Below, piece after piece: positions 1-12,256 of a stretch of 64,000 nt of DNA (its first letter is position 1; every line of letters begins with the position of its first letter). The translations under genes were made by a program, and so were the position numbers. The notes below the pieces were generated by a model. That model saw only the letters and a program-made list of their open reading frames with translations. It did not search any database and had not been told where the DNA came from. Source of the stretch: Tetracladium setigerum (taxonomy: Eukaryota > Ascomycota > Leotiomycetes > Helotiales); assembly GCA_031472005.1 (NCBI GenBank), contig PZJY01000004.1:1524556-1588555 (forward strand). The letters are read 5' to 3'.

Positions 1-642
1 TTTTACTCTTTCCTTTCTTTAATTTTTTAACGAATCTTTACGCACAAGCAAGCTATATTGCAATTACTATTTTGAGGCCGGGAGTAGCGGGATGCAATTA
101 CCTACCTAGGTATGGATGATCAGGGATTGTGGCACTGGCGTTTTCAAAGGTCTTTGTCGCTGGCGGACTATTTAATGCAGGCGCGCAAGGAAGGAAGGAG
201 GGGCAAGCAACACCGTTTCGTTTCCATTTGCTTGGGGAAAAGGCTGGTAGCATAAAGGGAGGAGATGTTTGCTTGGTTGGGGAAGAGTCTTTATCAAAAG
301 GGGGGATTTGCCAGCGGACTTGATCTCGTCAACTCGACGGGAAATGGGATTTGTGAATAGGATGGCAATAAAAGTAATAGCCAACTTGCAAGCCATATTA
401 CGGTGTAACACGAGTCGACGAGTAGCAAAAAGGAGGGGGGGTTTGAATATCCATTTCCATCTCCCATTTCCATTACACATTTCCATCCCCATTCTCCTCT
501 GCACAACTTCTGCCATCCAACACCATCCACAATCTCCATTTCCACACTTTCCATTCACCACAATACATACAATTACATACTATATCTCAACTAAGTAACA
601 ACTCGCTCACCAATTCAATTCGACCGCAAAAAGCAAACAAAA

Positions 643-789
643 ATGTTATCAAACATACCACCACCACCACTTTCCTCCCTCCCTACATTGAACAATTCGC
701 AAAGTGGCTACGCAAACAACAATAAACAAAATAATGACAGAAAAGATCGCAAGCAAGTGAACCCAAGATATAGAGTGAAGAGGGTATAA
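643..789 (+). CDS. possible 48-aa small ORF or first exon, unrecognised
   Basis: An ATG in a good fungal context (ACAAAAATG) follows a long pyrimidine- and CA-rich leader (about 470-642) of the kind seen before expressed fungal genes. It opens a 48-codon frame with Pro-rich, then Asn/Gln, then basic character, ending NPRYRVKRV. I do not recognise it. It could be the first exon of a small multi-exon gene, because an AGG/GTATAA junction sits just before the stop and a TTTAG lies near 863, but no second exon convinces me. It could also be an upstream ORF or chance. Confidence 0.25.
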   Translation: MLSNIPPPPLSSLPTLNNSQSGYANNNKQNNDRKDRKQVNPRYRVKRV

Positions 790-835
790 ACATATATCGG
801 TCAATCGATTAGTCGATACGAGTCTTACTTTTTCG

Positions 836-864
836 TTGGGTTTGGGTTTGGGTTTGGGTTTAGG
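836..864. repeat. short TTTGGG tandem repeat
   Basis: Four near-perfect TTTGGG units ending in TTTAGG. It resembles but does not match the fungal telomere unit TTAGGG and is far too short to be a telomere. It is an interstitial microrepeat. Confidence 0.8.
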
Positions 865-1272
865 TCGGGTGGTGGGTATCGAATGAGTTCGCCTCGCGAG
901 TATGTAGGGAAAAAAAGACGAGATTAAACAAGATTGTGCTTTGAAGAGAAGAAGAAAGCTGGTTTCGGGGTCGCTTCATTATTTCGAATTCTGGCTGAGG
1001 GTTGATTGCGGGTTTGAGGCTTTAGCGATGTGAGTGAGAGATTTGAGGTAGAGGGGATTAAGCCTGAGAAGAGACATCCGCAAGAGAATCAAGCGATCTC
1101 TGGTTCTCTCCCTTCAATTCCTCATTCAACTGCTCCATCTGTTTAAGGGTCACTCTAGCTTTTGCTATCTATTCAATGCATTAGCTGGGGTTCTCTTTTC
1201 AATTTTAGGCATATACAGCCTAGAAGACACTCAATGGTATCATAATGATGAAAACAAATGAAAAACATAAGC

Positions 1273-4200
1273 TTAAAGGAGAGGGTATCGGACCGATGCA
1301 AGAGCTGCGGATGAATTATCCTTCTCACCTTCCGCTTCTACTTCAGGAACCGCGTCCGAATCGTCGGCCTCGTCAGCGTACTTGCTGCCAGCGAGTCCAC
1401 CGCGAGGTGTGGATTTCACTGGAGTTGCTGGGGCAGCTGGAGTGGCAAGTTTGGTCTTTGTGACTGGATTAGTTTTGCGTAAAGAAGAGAGCGGCAATGA
1501 AGGGGGCGTACCTTTGCCTCAGCGAGCTCTGCCTCCTTTACTTTGATAATGGCTTCTGCTTCCTTAAGTTGTGCAGCTGCCTGAATGGCCTTTTTGCTGA
1601 TTTCAGCCACTTGTGCTTCGAAATCGGATGATTTCTTGGTAGCTGCATCAAGTTGTGCTTGAGTAGCTGATGCCTTTGTAGCTGCCTCCTTGAGTTGTGC
1701 TTCGGTATCAGCTGCTTTCTTGGAGGCCGTCTCAAGTTTTGATTCCGCATCTGAAGCTCTCTTAGTTGCCTCCTCGCATACTTGTGTCAAAGAACCATGC
1801 ATATCCTCGAAATCAGATTTTCGTTCGGATTTCTCCTTCTCGAGCTGGGCAAGTGTCTGTTCCAAAGTAGCGCTGGTGGATTGAAGCTTTTCGGTTACCG
1901 TTTCGGAAGCCTGTTGAGCAGCCTTGGTAGAAGCCTCATACTCAGACTTGAGCAATTGAAGCTCCTTTCGGAGACCATCTACCTCAGTAGTGTCTGGCTT
2001 CTTGTTTCTCGTGGCATCTAGTTCGGCTTGAGCACTGACTCGTTCCATCTTCTCTTCAGCAAGATTTTCCCTGAGCTCCTTCAGCTCGTTTTGTGCCAAT
2101 GTCAAGGAGTCCTTTGTCTTTGTAATCTCTGCCTCAAGACTAGCCTCAAGCGCCTGATTTAATTAGCAATATGCCAACATGAATACTGATATGCTACATA
2201 CCTTTAGCTTTTCAGCTTCTGTCGACGCGCTTGCTGCATACTTCTGCTCAACAAGCTTAACGGCTTCAGATTGACTTGATAGAAGTTGCTGCTTGAGTGC
2301 TTCCATGTCCTCAGCATGGCTTATCTGAAGCTGGTCAATTTCCATGACATGCCCAGAATGGCCAGCCATGATTGCTCGATCATGAGTCTCATCGAGGTTC
2401 TTTGCATGGGTGGTCTTCAAATCCTCTAGTTCCCTCTGATGTTCACCTTCCTTGTTGTCGAGAGCAACAACTATGGCTGCGTATTCTTGCTTGACCTTTT
2501 CAATTGCAGACTCATGTGCCACTTCAAGGGCGGCCGTAGATTCACCGTGGGTTTTGGTTAGGGCTTCCAGAGCTTTGGCGTGAGCGCCACTATCACCCGC
2601 ATGCGACTTGGTAAGATCTTCCAATTCCTTGGAGTGTGCCTCAATGAGCTCAGCATATTTCAATTTGAGCTCTTTGAGTTCGCCAGATTTGCTGTCCTCG
2701 AGCGATTCGAATTCCTTCTCGTGGTCATCTGCGAGACTCTTCAAAGCCACATCGTGCTTGTCTTTGAGAGTCCGGATCTCAGTGGTCTTGATCTCCAGAT
2801 TCTTCTGAGCCTCCTCAAGTTGTGATTGAAGTTGGCTGTGTGCTTTATCCCTGCTTTGTCCTTCACTGTCGGCCTTTGCCAAGAACTTCTGGAGCGAGAT
2901 AACCTCCTCTTTAGTAGCAGCCAATTCCTTTTGCGCAGTGGCCAAAGAATTAACGCTTTCCTTGAGTTGAGCCTCCAGTTCGTTGGCCTTTTGGGAAAGA
3001 GAAGCGTGATCTGTTTCAAGCAAGCCAAGTTGCGAGACGAGAGCCTCGGATTTAGTGGTCAACGCTTCAATCTTCTCCTTTGCACTAGCTGCGGCCTCAG
3101 TTTCTGATTGTAGGCTCGACTTGAGATCCACTAATTGTGCCTCTAGCTTTGAAACGATTTCTGCATGTGCGGCTTCCTGGTTGTCGTGGTTCACTTTCAA
3201 AGATGCCACTGCGGCCTGGTGGGCAGCACGAGCCTCCTCCAATTGCTCCTTGAGCTCTGCAGAGGTAGCCTCGTGTTTGGTGGTGAGCTCACCAACCAGC
3301 TTTTCATATGTAGCAGTTGCATCAGTTTGTCCTTTTGCAAGTATCTCGGAGTGAGCTGCCTTCAGTGCCTCGGAAGCAGTATTGTGCTCTTGAAGCAATG
3401 TTTGTTTGAGGCTTTCCAGGGCAGTCTGATGGTCTGCAGTTACTGTAACAATTTCCTTCTCCTTCTCTTCGATTTGTGACCTGAGAGTTGACATTTCAGT
3501 CTCCTTCTCGGCAGCAGCGGACGTCGATGCAGCATTCGTCTCCCTGAAGCTAGCCAACTCAGCCGTTAGGGCGTCAAGGGCAGAGGTGTGCTCCGCCTTG
3601 AGCTTTTCAATGGCTTCTGCGGTCTCTGAGGCTCCCTTTGCAATTGCAGCTTGATGTGCCTCTTCGAGGGCCTTTGCAGAAGCCTCCTTCGCCTCCACAT
3701 TTGCCGCCTCGGCTTGCTGCAACTCAGCCTGTAAAGCCTCCACATTCTCCTTGTGTTTTGCGTGCAGCTTTTCCACAATCTCTGAATGTTGGGATCGAAT
3801 GGTGGTTTCGGCTTCGGCGACTTTTGCGGCTTCTTCCTCAATCTGCTTGCTCAATTCAAGAAGTTTTTCCTGTGAAGATGCAATCTCCTTCTGAAATTCC
3901 TCGACCTTGGCCTCGCTCTCTGCAAGCTTCGATTTCAACTCATCAACTTCTTTTGATGATGCTGCGGCAGTGGCGGACGGCCGAGTTGTAGGGGTCTTCG
4001 AAGCTGGCGACCCAGAGACCGCGGACAATCGCTTCTTCACTTCCGGGACAGCCCCAGTTACTGTTGACTTAACTGAAGAAGCTACGGATCTACCTGGCAA
4101 AGCACTAGAAGAAGTTGGTGCTCGAACGGTACTGGAGCTTGTTGGCTTCACAACTGGTTTCGGAGCTGCTGAGCTTGATGAAATCGTTGGTTTTCGGACT

Positions 4201-4703
4201 GACGGTGCAACAGCAGCCCCTCGCTTCTCTGCAATTGATTCTGTCTTTGCTGCCGTACCCGAGGATGGGGCCAGAGATGTCCTCCTTGCACCAGTTGCCA
4301 ATGGCTTCTTTTTCTCATCACCCGACCCTCCAATTGATGTAGATGTTCGGTGGCCGGCACTGGCAGATGTCGAAGCTGTAGCACTGGAAGCCGTCTTTCG
4401 CACAGTTGATACAGGTGGTCGTGTCGGAGGTTTGCTGAGTCCGCCGGTCGTTCTGGTAGAGGAGGCCAGTGGAGTTTTGCTTGCCGTTGCAGAGGAGCCT
4501 ATCGGTCGTTTGGCTGCAACAACTGGTCGCTTGGGAAGTACATTCTCCTTTTTTACACCATTAGATGCCTTTGCTGGCGAATCCTTCTCTGTCTCGGTTT
4601 CAACCTCTGAGGCAGAGGCAAGCGCAGCTGTGTCGTCGCCAGACAAGATATCAGCTGTTGTTTCCTCTTGGGGGACGACATCGTTTGCTGAAACTTCGGC
4701 CAT
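1273..4703 (-). CDS. long coiled-coil protein with basic Ser/Thr/Ala-rich N-terminus
   Basis: Model: exons 4703-2202, 2153-1512 and 1455-1273, about 1108 aa. The ATG at 4703 is the first in frame. Residues 1 to about 245 are low-complexity Ser/Thr/Ala/Pro with Lys/Arg, a composition often seen in microtubule- or scaffold-binding tails. From about residue 250 to 1048 the protein is almost continuous heptad-like coiled coil rich in Glu, Lys, Ala, Leu and Gln, and it ends in a short acidic tail. It resembles fungal proteins labelled 'M protein repeat', a composition-based name with no defined function. Intron 1 is GTATGT...AATCAG. Intron 2 is GTACGC and keeps the protein-like frame only with an AAG acceptor (...CACAAAG); the CAG eight bases earlier would give a 15-residue tail instead. 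A structural or tethering role is inference. Confidence 0.8.
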
Positions 4704-6046
4704 TTTGCGAATTGGGGGTTGGGAAGATTTGACTGAGGATCTCTGGTTGAGAGATGTTAGCTATCTTCGACTAGATATTTGTCCAGGGTGGAGGAAGCTC
4801 CGGGATCGTTGTTGAGAAAAGTGCTGCTGTGACACGTCACTCCCGCTGAATTCTTGCATCCCCGCAAGTGAGAAAACGAGATGTATTTTTTTGTCAAAGC
4901 ACCTGGTAGATTCGGTTGGGTTGGAGGGAATGTAACATACAATGAATGGATCAGCTTTGCTGTTCACCGCTCGAATTCGTCTGATAGTGAGGCGCGAGCT
5001 GTGATGGGCGACGTTTGCGATGGCTTGGCTTGGGTATATTAGGCGGGCTAGCGTCTGATGTGTGGCCAACCGTCAACGGTCACTACTCGTCGTTGGATCA
5101 GATAGGTATCTAGGGAGATAGATATCTTGCTTTACTGCCGTGAGGAGAGCAGAGGACGATGAAGTCTTTGAGAAGACTGAAAGAAATGGGAAGTGGCAGT
5201 AGGTTCTGTGGTTCTCCGTAAATCAATAGTTTTTTTGTGATGAAAGCCAAAGCTTCTGCACAGACTGGTTGAATTTACCCCTGATCTGAACTGAACCGGC
5301 GCACTTTTTGGCGGCTGGTGGGTCAGAGCACCTCCCGAAATGCAATGCAGGGTCCAGAGTCCAGACATCGTTCCAGGCTACGGAGTCTCGCCGGTGGAGG
5401 AGTCCAGCATCATGTTTGATGAATGATAAACCATTATTGATGAGGTCGTTTCAGATCTTATGAGCTGAGAGTTTTTGCTGTATTTTCTCTCGCACGCATA
5501 CATGATACAGTAATCTTACACTTGCCTATCAATTCAGGATTCAATTTTTGAAGAACAAGCAAGCATTGCTTGGCTTCCGGAGTATACCAGAGGAACGTAC
5601 TTGCAGCTTCTATATTTCTTTTTTGCTCGACTTGTAACATTTTAAAAGCTTATCATACTACGCGTTGGGTCTTGTGTGCATATTGTAGATCAAATACCCA
5701 CATGACTCATCATTTGCACATTTTGAAATAGTATAAACGCAAAGAGAAGATCAATTATCGACTAAGTACACGCAGTATTGGGGTATTGGGGTATCGGGGT
5801 ATCGCCACTCCATTGCGCAGTCGCTCTCCTCCGAGCACTCCACAGGTCCAGTCACCAAGTAAGGGTATTGTAAGAAAAGAAATCCGCACCAACCCAAGCA
5901 TCGCGGACGCAGTACACACAAAAAGGAAAAAGAGTATCCAGCCCCACACAACTGTAATTATTACCTCCTCCCTTCACGACATATTTCAACCAAAGACGAA
6001 ACGAAAAGGGGCCGCGGTTTCAAGTATTGAAGGATGTTCGTTGCGT
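4704..6046. other. spacer between coiled-coil gene and Lys/Pro/Glu-rich gene
   Basis: Holds the promoter and leader of the minus-strand coiled-coil gene next to 4704 and the 3' flank of the following minus-strand gene. No convincing coding frame on either strand; the small frames here lack typical fungal codon or domain signals. Confidence 0.5.
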
Positions 6047-6867
6047 TCATGCGGTGGTGGTTGGAGCTGGAACGGGTGCTGGAACTGGAGCTGGAGCCTC
6101 CTCCTTCTTGACCTCTTCCTTCTTGACTTCAGGAGTAGGCTCGGTCTTGACTTCTGGGGTTGGATCGGCCTTGATTTCGGGAGTTGAGTCGGTTTTGACT
6201 TCAGTTGGGACTGGGTTTCATTAGATAACAGCTGGTGAAAAGCGATGATTAGTACTAACCTGGTTCCTCCTTCTTGACCTCAGTTGGAGCTGGGGTGACT
6301 GTGACCCGATTAGCATCGTCCTCAAAAACCTTCATCTGTATTGTATACCTTCACCGGCTGGAGCTGGAGTCTCGACAGTTCCTGGAGCAGTCTTGAATTC
6401 GGTTGGGGTCTCGATAGGCTTTGGCTCGGTAGGCTTGACCTCGGGCTTTGCGTCGGTGATGGCTGTACAAGACATCAGTATTCGAAAAGTCATCCAGGTG
6501 TGCAGATCTACTCACGGACGGCGACAGGAGCCTCGGTGGTCTCAGTAGGAGCGGGCTTGTCGGTTGGGGTCGCTTCAGTTGGCTTGACTTCAGCAGGCTT
6601 ATCTTCCTTCTTCGAGGTCTTGCTCTTCAAAAACCCCTTGAGCTTGGCCTTGAGGTTGCTCAAGGCATTTGGTGCTTGAAGTAGGAGAGTATATTAGCAG
6701 GATATAAGCAGATAAAGTCGAAAGACGAAGCAGAACACATTGCACAAGTCAGAACACTTGAATGGTAGCTCTCCGTGTAGACAAGACGTGTTGACTCGGG
6801 TTGAGAGATAGCTGGAAAGGCTGCAACGAAGGACGTGAGGGAGAATATACTTACGAATTCCTGGCAT
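6047..6867 (-). CDS. small Lys/Pro/Glu/Thr-rich disordered protein, five exons
   Basis: Exons 6867-6855 (13 nt), 6674-6516, 6462-6355, 6298-6260 and 6210-6047 give exactly 161 codons (160 aa). Every junction is GT-AG and all four introns are phase 1. The product begins MPGIPPNALSNLKAKLKGFL, a short amphipathic basic stretch that could bind membrane or partners. The rest is repeated 'P-T-E-V-K' type units ending in Ala/Pro/Val repeats and a Thr-Thr-Thr-Ala tail. It has no Cys, signal peptide or membrane segment and is likely disordered. Tiny first and middle exons make it easy for gene finders to miss. I do not recognise a named family; the gene call itself is strong because five exons keep frame without a stop. 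Confidence 0.85.
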
Positions 6868-8158
6868 ATTTGCGGTTGGTTGGTTGATATATAAAGCTGA
6901 GTGGTCTGGTGATTTGGATGCAGAAAAGGAGGATGGAAAGCGCGATGGGTTATGGTTTGAGAAGGGCTCGTGGAGGTGTTATTATTATATACCTAAGTTC
7001 ATGAAGCAGGGAAGGTCAACGGAGATTAGCGGCTTGGCGGGTCAACCCATTACGACGGGGCTATTTTTGGCGAGATGATACCGTCCTGTAACTGCGTTTT
7101 GGATAAAATTGCTTGCCTTTTACCTGGCAGAGAGGAGCAACTCTGTTTTATTATTGCTCACTTACCTGTCTAAGTTATCTCTAAAGTCTTTATGAATATC
7201 AGGGACTCATTGTCGGAGTTCTAGGACTTTTGGTATTGACCATCAGGTGGTCATTTTGCGAGCTTTGTGCCTGGTGACATGTTGCTTTACTGTGCAACCA
7301 ATCGAAAACACCAAGCCACCAATCCACTTGGACCTCTCCCAAGACCAATGAAGCTTCTCTTAGGTCCAGCTATATGCAGATTATCGATGGAGAATATTGA
7401 GCGAATTGGGTGTAAACTGCTTCTACATGATGATCTCCGACCCCGACTCCGACTCCTCTCAAGTGAAATGTTGTACTTTTTATGCTGTGGTTTATTAGAG
7501 GCAGACCAGTAAACTTTCCCGAGAGATAGGTATATATCTACTTTTGGCGTGATATCCAAACAAGCTGCCAGGATTCTATTTCTTCATCGACGGGATTGGA
7601 CATTTGTAGCGTACTGTACTACATCTTATGATTCTAGACAAACCCCCACTCTAGCCTGTTGTTCGCGAAAGACTTGTGTGCACCTCCCTCCACCTAGGTG
7701 TGTATCTGGGTAGGCTTCCGTATCGATTTAATCATGTTATCTATATATTTAACGACATGTTCTAGTTTAATTTTGCTTCAGCGTCTCACAGAACATACAA
7801 ACGGGTATTGACTAGCACTGGCATCGTACAAGGAAGTGAGGACGGCAAGCGGCAGATTTCCATACAAAGGAGAAGTTTCAAAATCCGAGAAACATGCTTG
7901 ATGATTGTCGCTTGACCTCCCCCGTTCTCTCCTACTTGGAAATTGGTCAGAATAGACTTTAGTATTTGGTAGTGATGCCAAAGGCATTGCTGCATAAATC
8001 TGCACTTCGAGACGGACATGAGTATACAAATGACTCCTCAAAGTCAGAGTTGGCGGCAATCCTTTTCCGTAATTCACCAATACCATCAATGAGCGCATCA
8101 AAGTAGGTATGTCTTCCTCTACCCTAATTCATGTATGCTTCCATGGGCTTTGAGCTTA
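6868..8158. other. spacer, no gene seen
   Basis: Contains the promoter of the five-exon gene near 6868 and the 3' flank of the PP2A activator gene. No supported coding frame or RNA gene was found. Confidence 0.5.
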
Positions 8159-9824
8159 TTATGGATCTGGCCTTTTCGCCCATGGAGCCGCCGTCGGTGC
8201 ACCATTCATCCTCGGGGGAGCCATCGCTCTTCCAGCTGGCTCTCCTCTTGCTGGATTGGCCCAAGGCGCTCTTGTGGGAATTTCGGTTCGCTGCGATGGG
8301 CCTACGCTTAGGACTGGTGCATTCGCCCATGGTGCTTGTGTAGAAACAGATACCCTTGCAGGAGCGGGTGCAGCCCATGGAGCTTGGGTAGATGCTTGGA
8401 CCTGACCTCCGGTCGATGATGAGGATATTTCTGTGCGTGCGGGCTGGTTCGTGGTGTGCACCGATGCGGAAACAGGAGCAGCGTTCGGGTCCTGGTCCCA
8501 GGAGAACAATGATCCAAATGGGAAGTGCTGAACTACCGGGAACTTGGAGAGAACTTCTGCGTTATACATCTTGATCATTCCCTATGAAGTGTCAGATAGA
8601 GCCTATGTACCACTGCAGATATCATACCTTGTTGATCTTTCCCCAACCTGAACGAACTCCGGAAATATCGAACAGGATAGGGCTATGTTCCCAGAATGGT
8701 CCCGTTTTCACATCATTGATAAAACCAATTGCTGAGAAGTACATATTGTGCTGTCTCTCTTGGTCGACCACATTCTTTTTGGCAACATCTCCTGGCTTGG
8801 GAGATCCGGAGATCGCACCCTCCAAAGGCATGGCTTCGCCATTGTTGATGGGCGTGCAGTATTGAGCAGAACCAAAGATGTAGGAGACGAAGGAATGATC
8901 ATCCAGACCCCATACTCCATGAGAGCCTGCAGGTTCAAGGGTATAAGTGAGAATAAGGCGACGTACAACACGCAAGTAACTTGACTCGATTAGAATGGAT
9001 CCTGGAGACTGGAAGTTTACCTACGGTTCAATAACACCGATGACAATCTCCCTCTCTGAAGAACCGTCTTGGGATTGCGTAGAGGCAAATGCCCCAAGTT
9101 TCCATAGACAGCCAAGAAAAGCTATAAAGCTCAACTCATGACCTGTTCCATAATCCAGTCTTTGTGCGCTACCAAACCCACCGAGGAGATAGGGAGTGAG
9201 TTCTTCAAGTACACTTGAACTTTGTGGATCTGCTTGAAAGTTGAGAATATTCAAAGGTAGAAGCTCTTTCAGCAAACCCTCCACACGTGCCTCCAGTATC
9301 TCGTACCACTTCCGAAAACTGATGTTACCAAATCTTCTAGGTCCTGTATCTGGTGGCGCTTCGGTGATCATGGAAGCTATTCTCTCGAGTAGTTCTTGGA
9401 GTTTCTTCACTGGTTCAGAAAGGTGTATGGGAGAGTCTAGTTGCCATGTGAGGGCCTTTGTTGACTCGGGGGCTTTTCTTGGACACATGGCGACGTTGAG
9501 TTGCATGATAAATATACCAATATCGCGATATGCCAGCGAGGTAAGGAAGGCAGGGACATCGTGACCTTCGTTGATCCTCTTTATAGGTGTGATGAAGGTG
9601 TGCAGTTGATCTGACCCTATTGTGGCAAGGACAGGTGTGACAGGTTGATCATGAATAGCCATTTTGTTTTCGTTTATCCAAGTCTCTCTCATCTGGGGTC
9701 TACTTTTTAGGTCAAGAAGATTGGGAGAGACCTGCCCTGGCGAGCCTGTCAAGGAAGAAGTTGGGTGATTAGCCACAAGTGGCGTTTACGGACCATGCTT
9801 GGCGCGTTTAGCCTTTGTTGACAT
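8159..9824 (-). CDS. rrd1: serine/threonine phosphatase 2A activator (PTPA / RRD1-type prolyl isomerase)
   Basis: Exons 9824-9794, 9745-9025, 8979-8628 and 8581-8159 give 508 aa. The frame opens at MSTKAKRAKHGS; the first donor is the weak GTCCGT, with a good branch (GCTAATC). The PTPA fold is clear: GFGSAQRLDYGTGHELSF, then LEPAGSHGVWGLDDHSF. PTPA proteins are peptidyl-prolyl isomerases that act on PP2A catalytic subunits and help load active-site metal; they act in cytosol and nucleus in TOR and stress signalling. After the conserved core (to about residue 380) comes a disordered tail with four APWA motifs ending in Asp-Pro. The longer tail fits the RRD1 paralogue better than RRD2 from memory of fungal proteins, so the symbol is less certain than the family. 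It faces the 9939 gene across 114 bp. Confidence 0.9.
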
Positions 9825-9938
9825 CCTGACGACAGCAACGCCGCCAACTTTGTAGTTGCCGTTCATCGCATTCTTGACGATATAACATGCATGACTCAAC
9901 TGAAATGAGCAGCTCCAGATCAGTCGAAGACATTTTCA
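9825..9938. promoter_or_regulatory. compact divergent promoter region (114 bp)
   Basis: The start codons of the PP2A activator gene (minus) and the acidic coiled-coil gene (plus) are only 114 bp apart, so both promoters and both 5' leaders must fit in or overlap this interval. No clear TATA box is seen. Confidence 0.6.
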
Positions 9939-10808
9939 ATGGCTCCAAGCAATCCTAAATCGAAAAAACATGCTGCCCGCGACAGGTCTACAAGAGGTGC
10001 GCTCATCACTAGATTCACGTCTTGTTTGAATTCCCTACTGATTGAGCTAACTGGTCTCTACAGGTCCTACGTCAGCAGACGAAAACGACGCGAAACTCCT
10101 CAATTTCGCCAGTAATAAAGGAAAGAATTCGAAAATTCCAGCTCAGGCCTTCCCCAAAACTACCAGAGAAGATATGGCGGCAGGAGATAATGTGGGCGGC
10201 GTAGGGAAGGTAGACCCGAGGTCTGCAGGAGTCAAAACCAGAGCTCAAACCAGAGCTCAAGTTGGAGTTGCCTCTTCCACAGGCAAGAAGAGGTCTGCCT
10301 CCACAACTTCCTTTCCGGCAAATCCCAAAACAAAGAAGCAGCGCACTCGAAGGAAAGATATCTACGACTTGCCCGACGATTCTGGGGAGGAGAGTGCCGA
10401 AAGCGCAACAAGGGCACATGAAAGGTCAGAAGTACCTATTCCCAGTCAAAAAGCAACCCGAGCAACCTCACGAAAGTCAAACGACAACGTTCAGGTACTT
10501 TTGCCTTCCCCAAAAAAGTCAAAGGCAGGACGTCCTCCGAAGAAGAACGTCCCAAATGTTGCAGCCAAACCGGTGTCTCCATCACCGCAAGTGGAGGATG
10601 ATGACAAGTCGGGGGCTGAATCGGACCACTCCAGAGATCAACCAGAACAAAATTTGGCTGAAGACGAACTAGAGGTGTCAGAAGATGGGCAAGAGGGGCA
10701 GACGAAGGGAAGACCAGAGCGGGAACCAGAGCAAGAACCAGAGCCGGCAACAAATCCACTTATAAATCATGAGGATGAAAAAAGCGAAAGTGAGGTGGAT
10801 GATTTGAC

Positions 10809-10841
<33 letters not shown>

Positions 10842-12256
10842 GGGGTCTAATAATGATGCTCCTGATCACAAAAAGCCAATATTTGATATCCGCATTATCG
10901 CGAGAATGCGCGAAACTGCAGGACGAGTTGGCAAACTGTGGAATAAAGAAGAGAGCCGATTCGACGAAGTGGAAACCCACGACGAGCCAACCGAGCCTAA
11001 GTGTAGCAGCTTGTTCACGGAGCTAAGACGCTTAATCGGAATTTATAGGGCACACGACTTCGAATCAGATGAAAACGTTGTGTCCATCAGAAGCCTTCTG
11101 TCAGGTCTTCAAAATGAAATTGCCAATTTAATCTCAGATATACGTCCTAAGCGTAGGCGAGATCAGGAGGCGCTAGATATCTTGAAGGACGTGTATTTCT
11201 GTGTGTTGCCCAAATTGGTGCATGCGGTGCACGTCGCCGCGACTGCACACACCTTGGAGGAAACTGTAAGCCGAAATGCTCTCAAGGAAATCTTGAAGCT
11301 GGCCAAAATGTATCAGCAACTGTCCGAAGCAGCCCTATCGCTTAGTTCTAAAGAGAGGAGGAAGGACACGCATCCTGCTGTCAAAGCCAAAAATTATCTC
11401 TTCGTTCTGCCAACACAGCGCAACAAATCACTTGTGGAGAGACTCTGTTTGAGTCTGGAGGGTGAATTGGATCGTAGAATCAAGGCCAAGCAGCGCGCTG
11501 AACACGAACGACTTGAGCTCAAGCTGGAGAAAGGGCGCAAGAGATTGATTGCGATTGCTAATCGGGAAATGGAGCGACGAGTGAAAGAGACTCACAACGC
11601 TCAGAAGGTTCGTATACAACAGGCGTTTTCGCATCCTATCCTTGGTCCAATGATGAAGGCGGAGATTGCGAAAGCTCTTGGACAGGGAAGTCAGCGGCAA
11701 AGTTCAGCGAGGCCACCCAGAAGATCCGAGACTGTCAATGAACCGCTGGAAGAGGACGATGGTAGCCTTCCTGGTCCACATGTCCCCGCTGAATATGATT
11801 TCTTTGACTACGACGACGACAAACCGGTGAATGATAGGGTTGAAGAAGGGGATGAAGACGAGGAGGAAGGGGGAGAAGAGGAGGAAGCAGAAAATGAAGA
11901 GATCAACCGTGGGGTAGAACGGGTTGAGGGTGTATTTGAGAAGAACAACAATCGCCAAAAGGACCTTCCCAAGCCATGGTCTAAAGAAGATGAGATACAA
12001 TTCATTGAATGTATGAAGTCAAGCAACGGTTCGTTCTAGCCATTCTTTGAAACTTTGATGGAAATCAACTAACTTTTTCCTAGATCCGGGCAGGTATGGG
12101 CGTCTCGCAGAGGCATTGGAACGCAGTATGGATGATGTTTTCGCAAAGGCAAAAGACTTCCAGACTACGATGGATACCTTTCACAGTAAGAATAAATTCA
12201 CCGGAGAGGGGGATGAATGGACGAGATATGTGTATGTTCCAGAAGATTGGAGCTGA
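9939..12256 (+). CDS. acidic/coiled-coil nuclear-type protein with Myb/SANT-like C-terminal segment
   Basis: Exons 9939-9996, 10064-12028 and 12084-12256 give exactly 732 codons (731 aa). The ATG at 9939 gives MAPSNPKSKKHAARDRSTR before the first intron. Residues 1 to about 260 are disordered and contain several Lys/Arg clusters of nuclear-signal type and a poly-Asp run encoded by a GAT repeat (about 10810-10841). A helical middle domain follows, then a charged coiled coil around residues 450-520. A second acidic tract precedes the C-terminus, where WSKEDEIQFIECMK followed by RYGRLAEALERSMDDVFAKA reads like a Myb/SANT-type helix set. This suggests a chromatin or nuclear role, but I cannot name the family and no catalytic motif is visible. 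Confidence 0.8.

Larger units (their letters stand above)
1..1272. other. spacer downstream of the coiled-coil gene
   Basis: Apart from the weak 48-aa ORF at 643 and the TTTGGG microrepeat, I see no gene. Open frames on both strands at 130-600 start at non-ATG codons or have low-complexity content. The part next to 1273 is presumably the 3' untranslated region of the minus-strand gene. Confidence 0.5.

Noticed and set aside
836..864. Telomere-like repeat at 836 and TTTAGGG near 63480
   Set aside because: Too short and the wrong unit for telomeres; both ends of the window carry ordinary genes nearby.
3907..4815. 302-codon plus-strand frame
   Set aside because: It is the antisense shadow of the low-complexity N-terminus of the minus-strand coiled-coil gene; its Ala/Val/Asp-rich composition follows from that.
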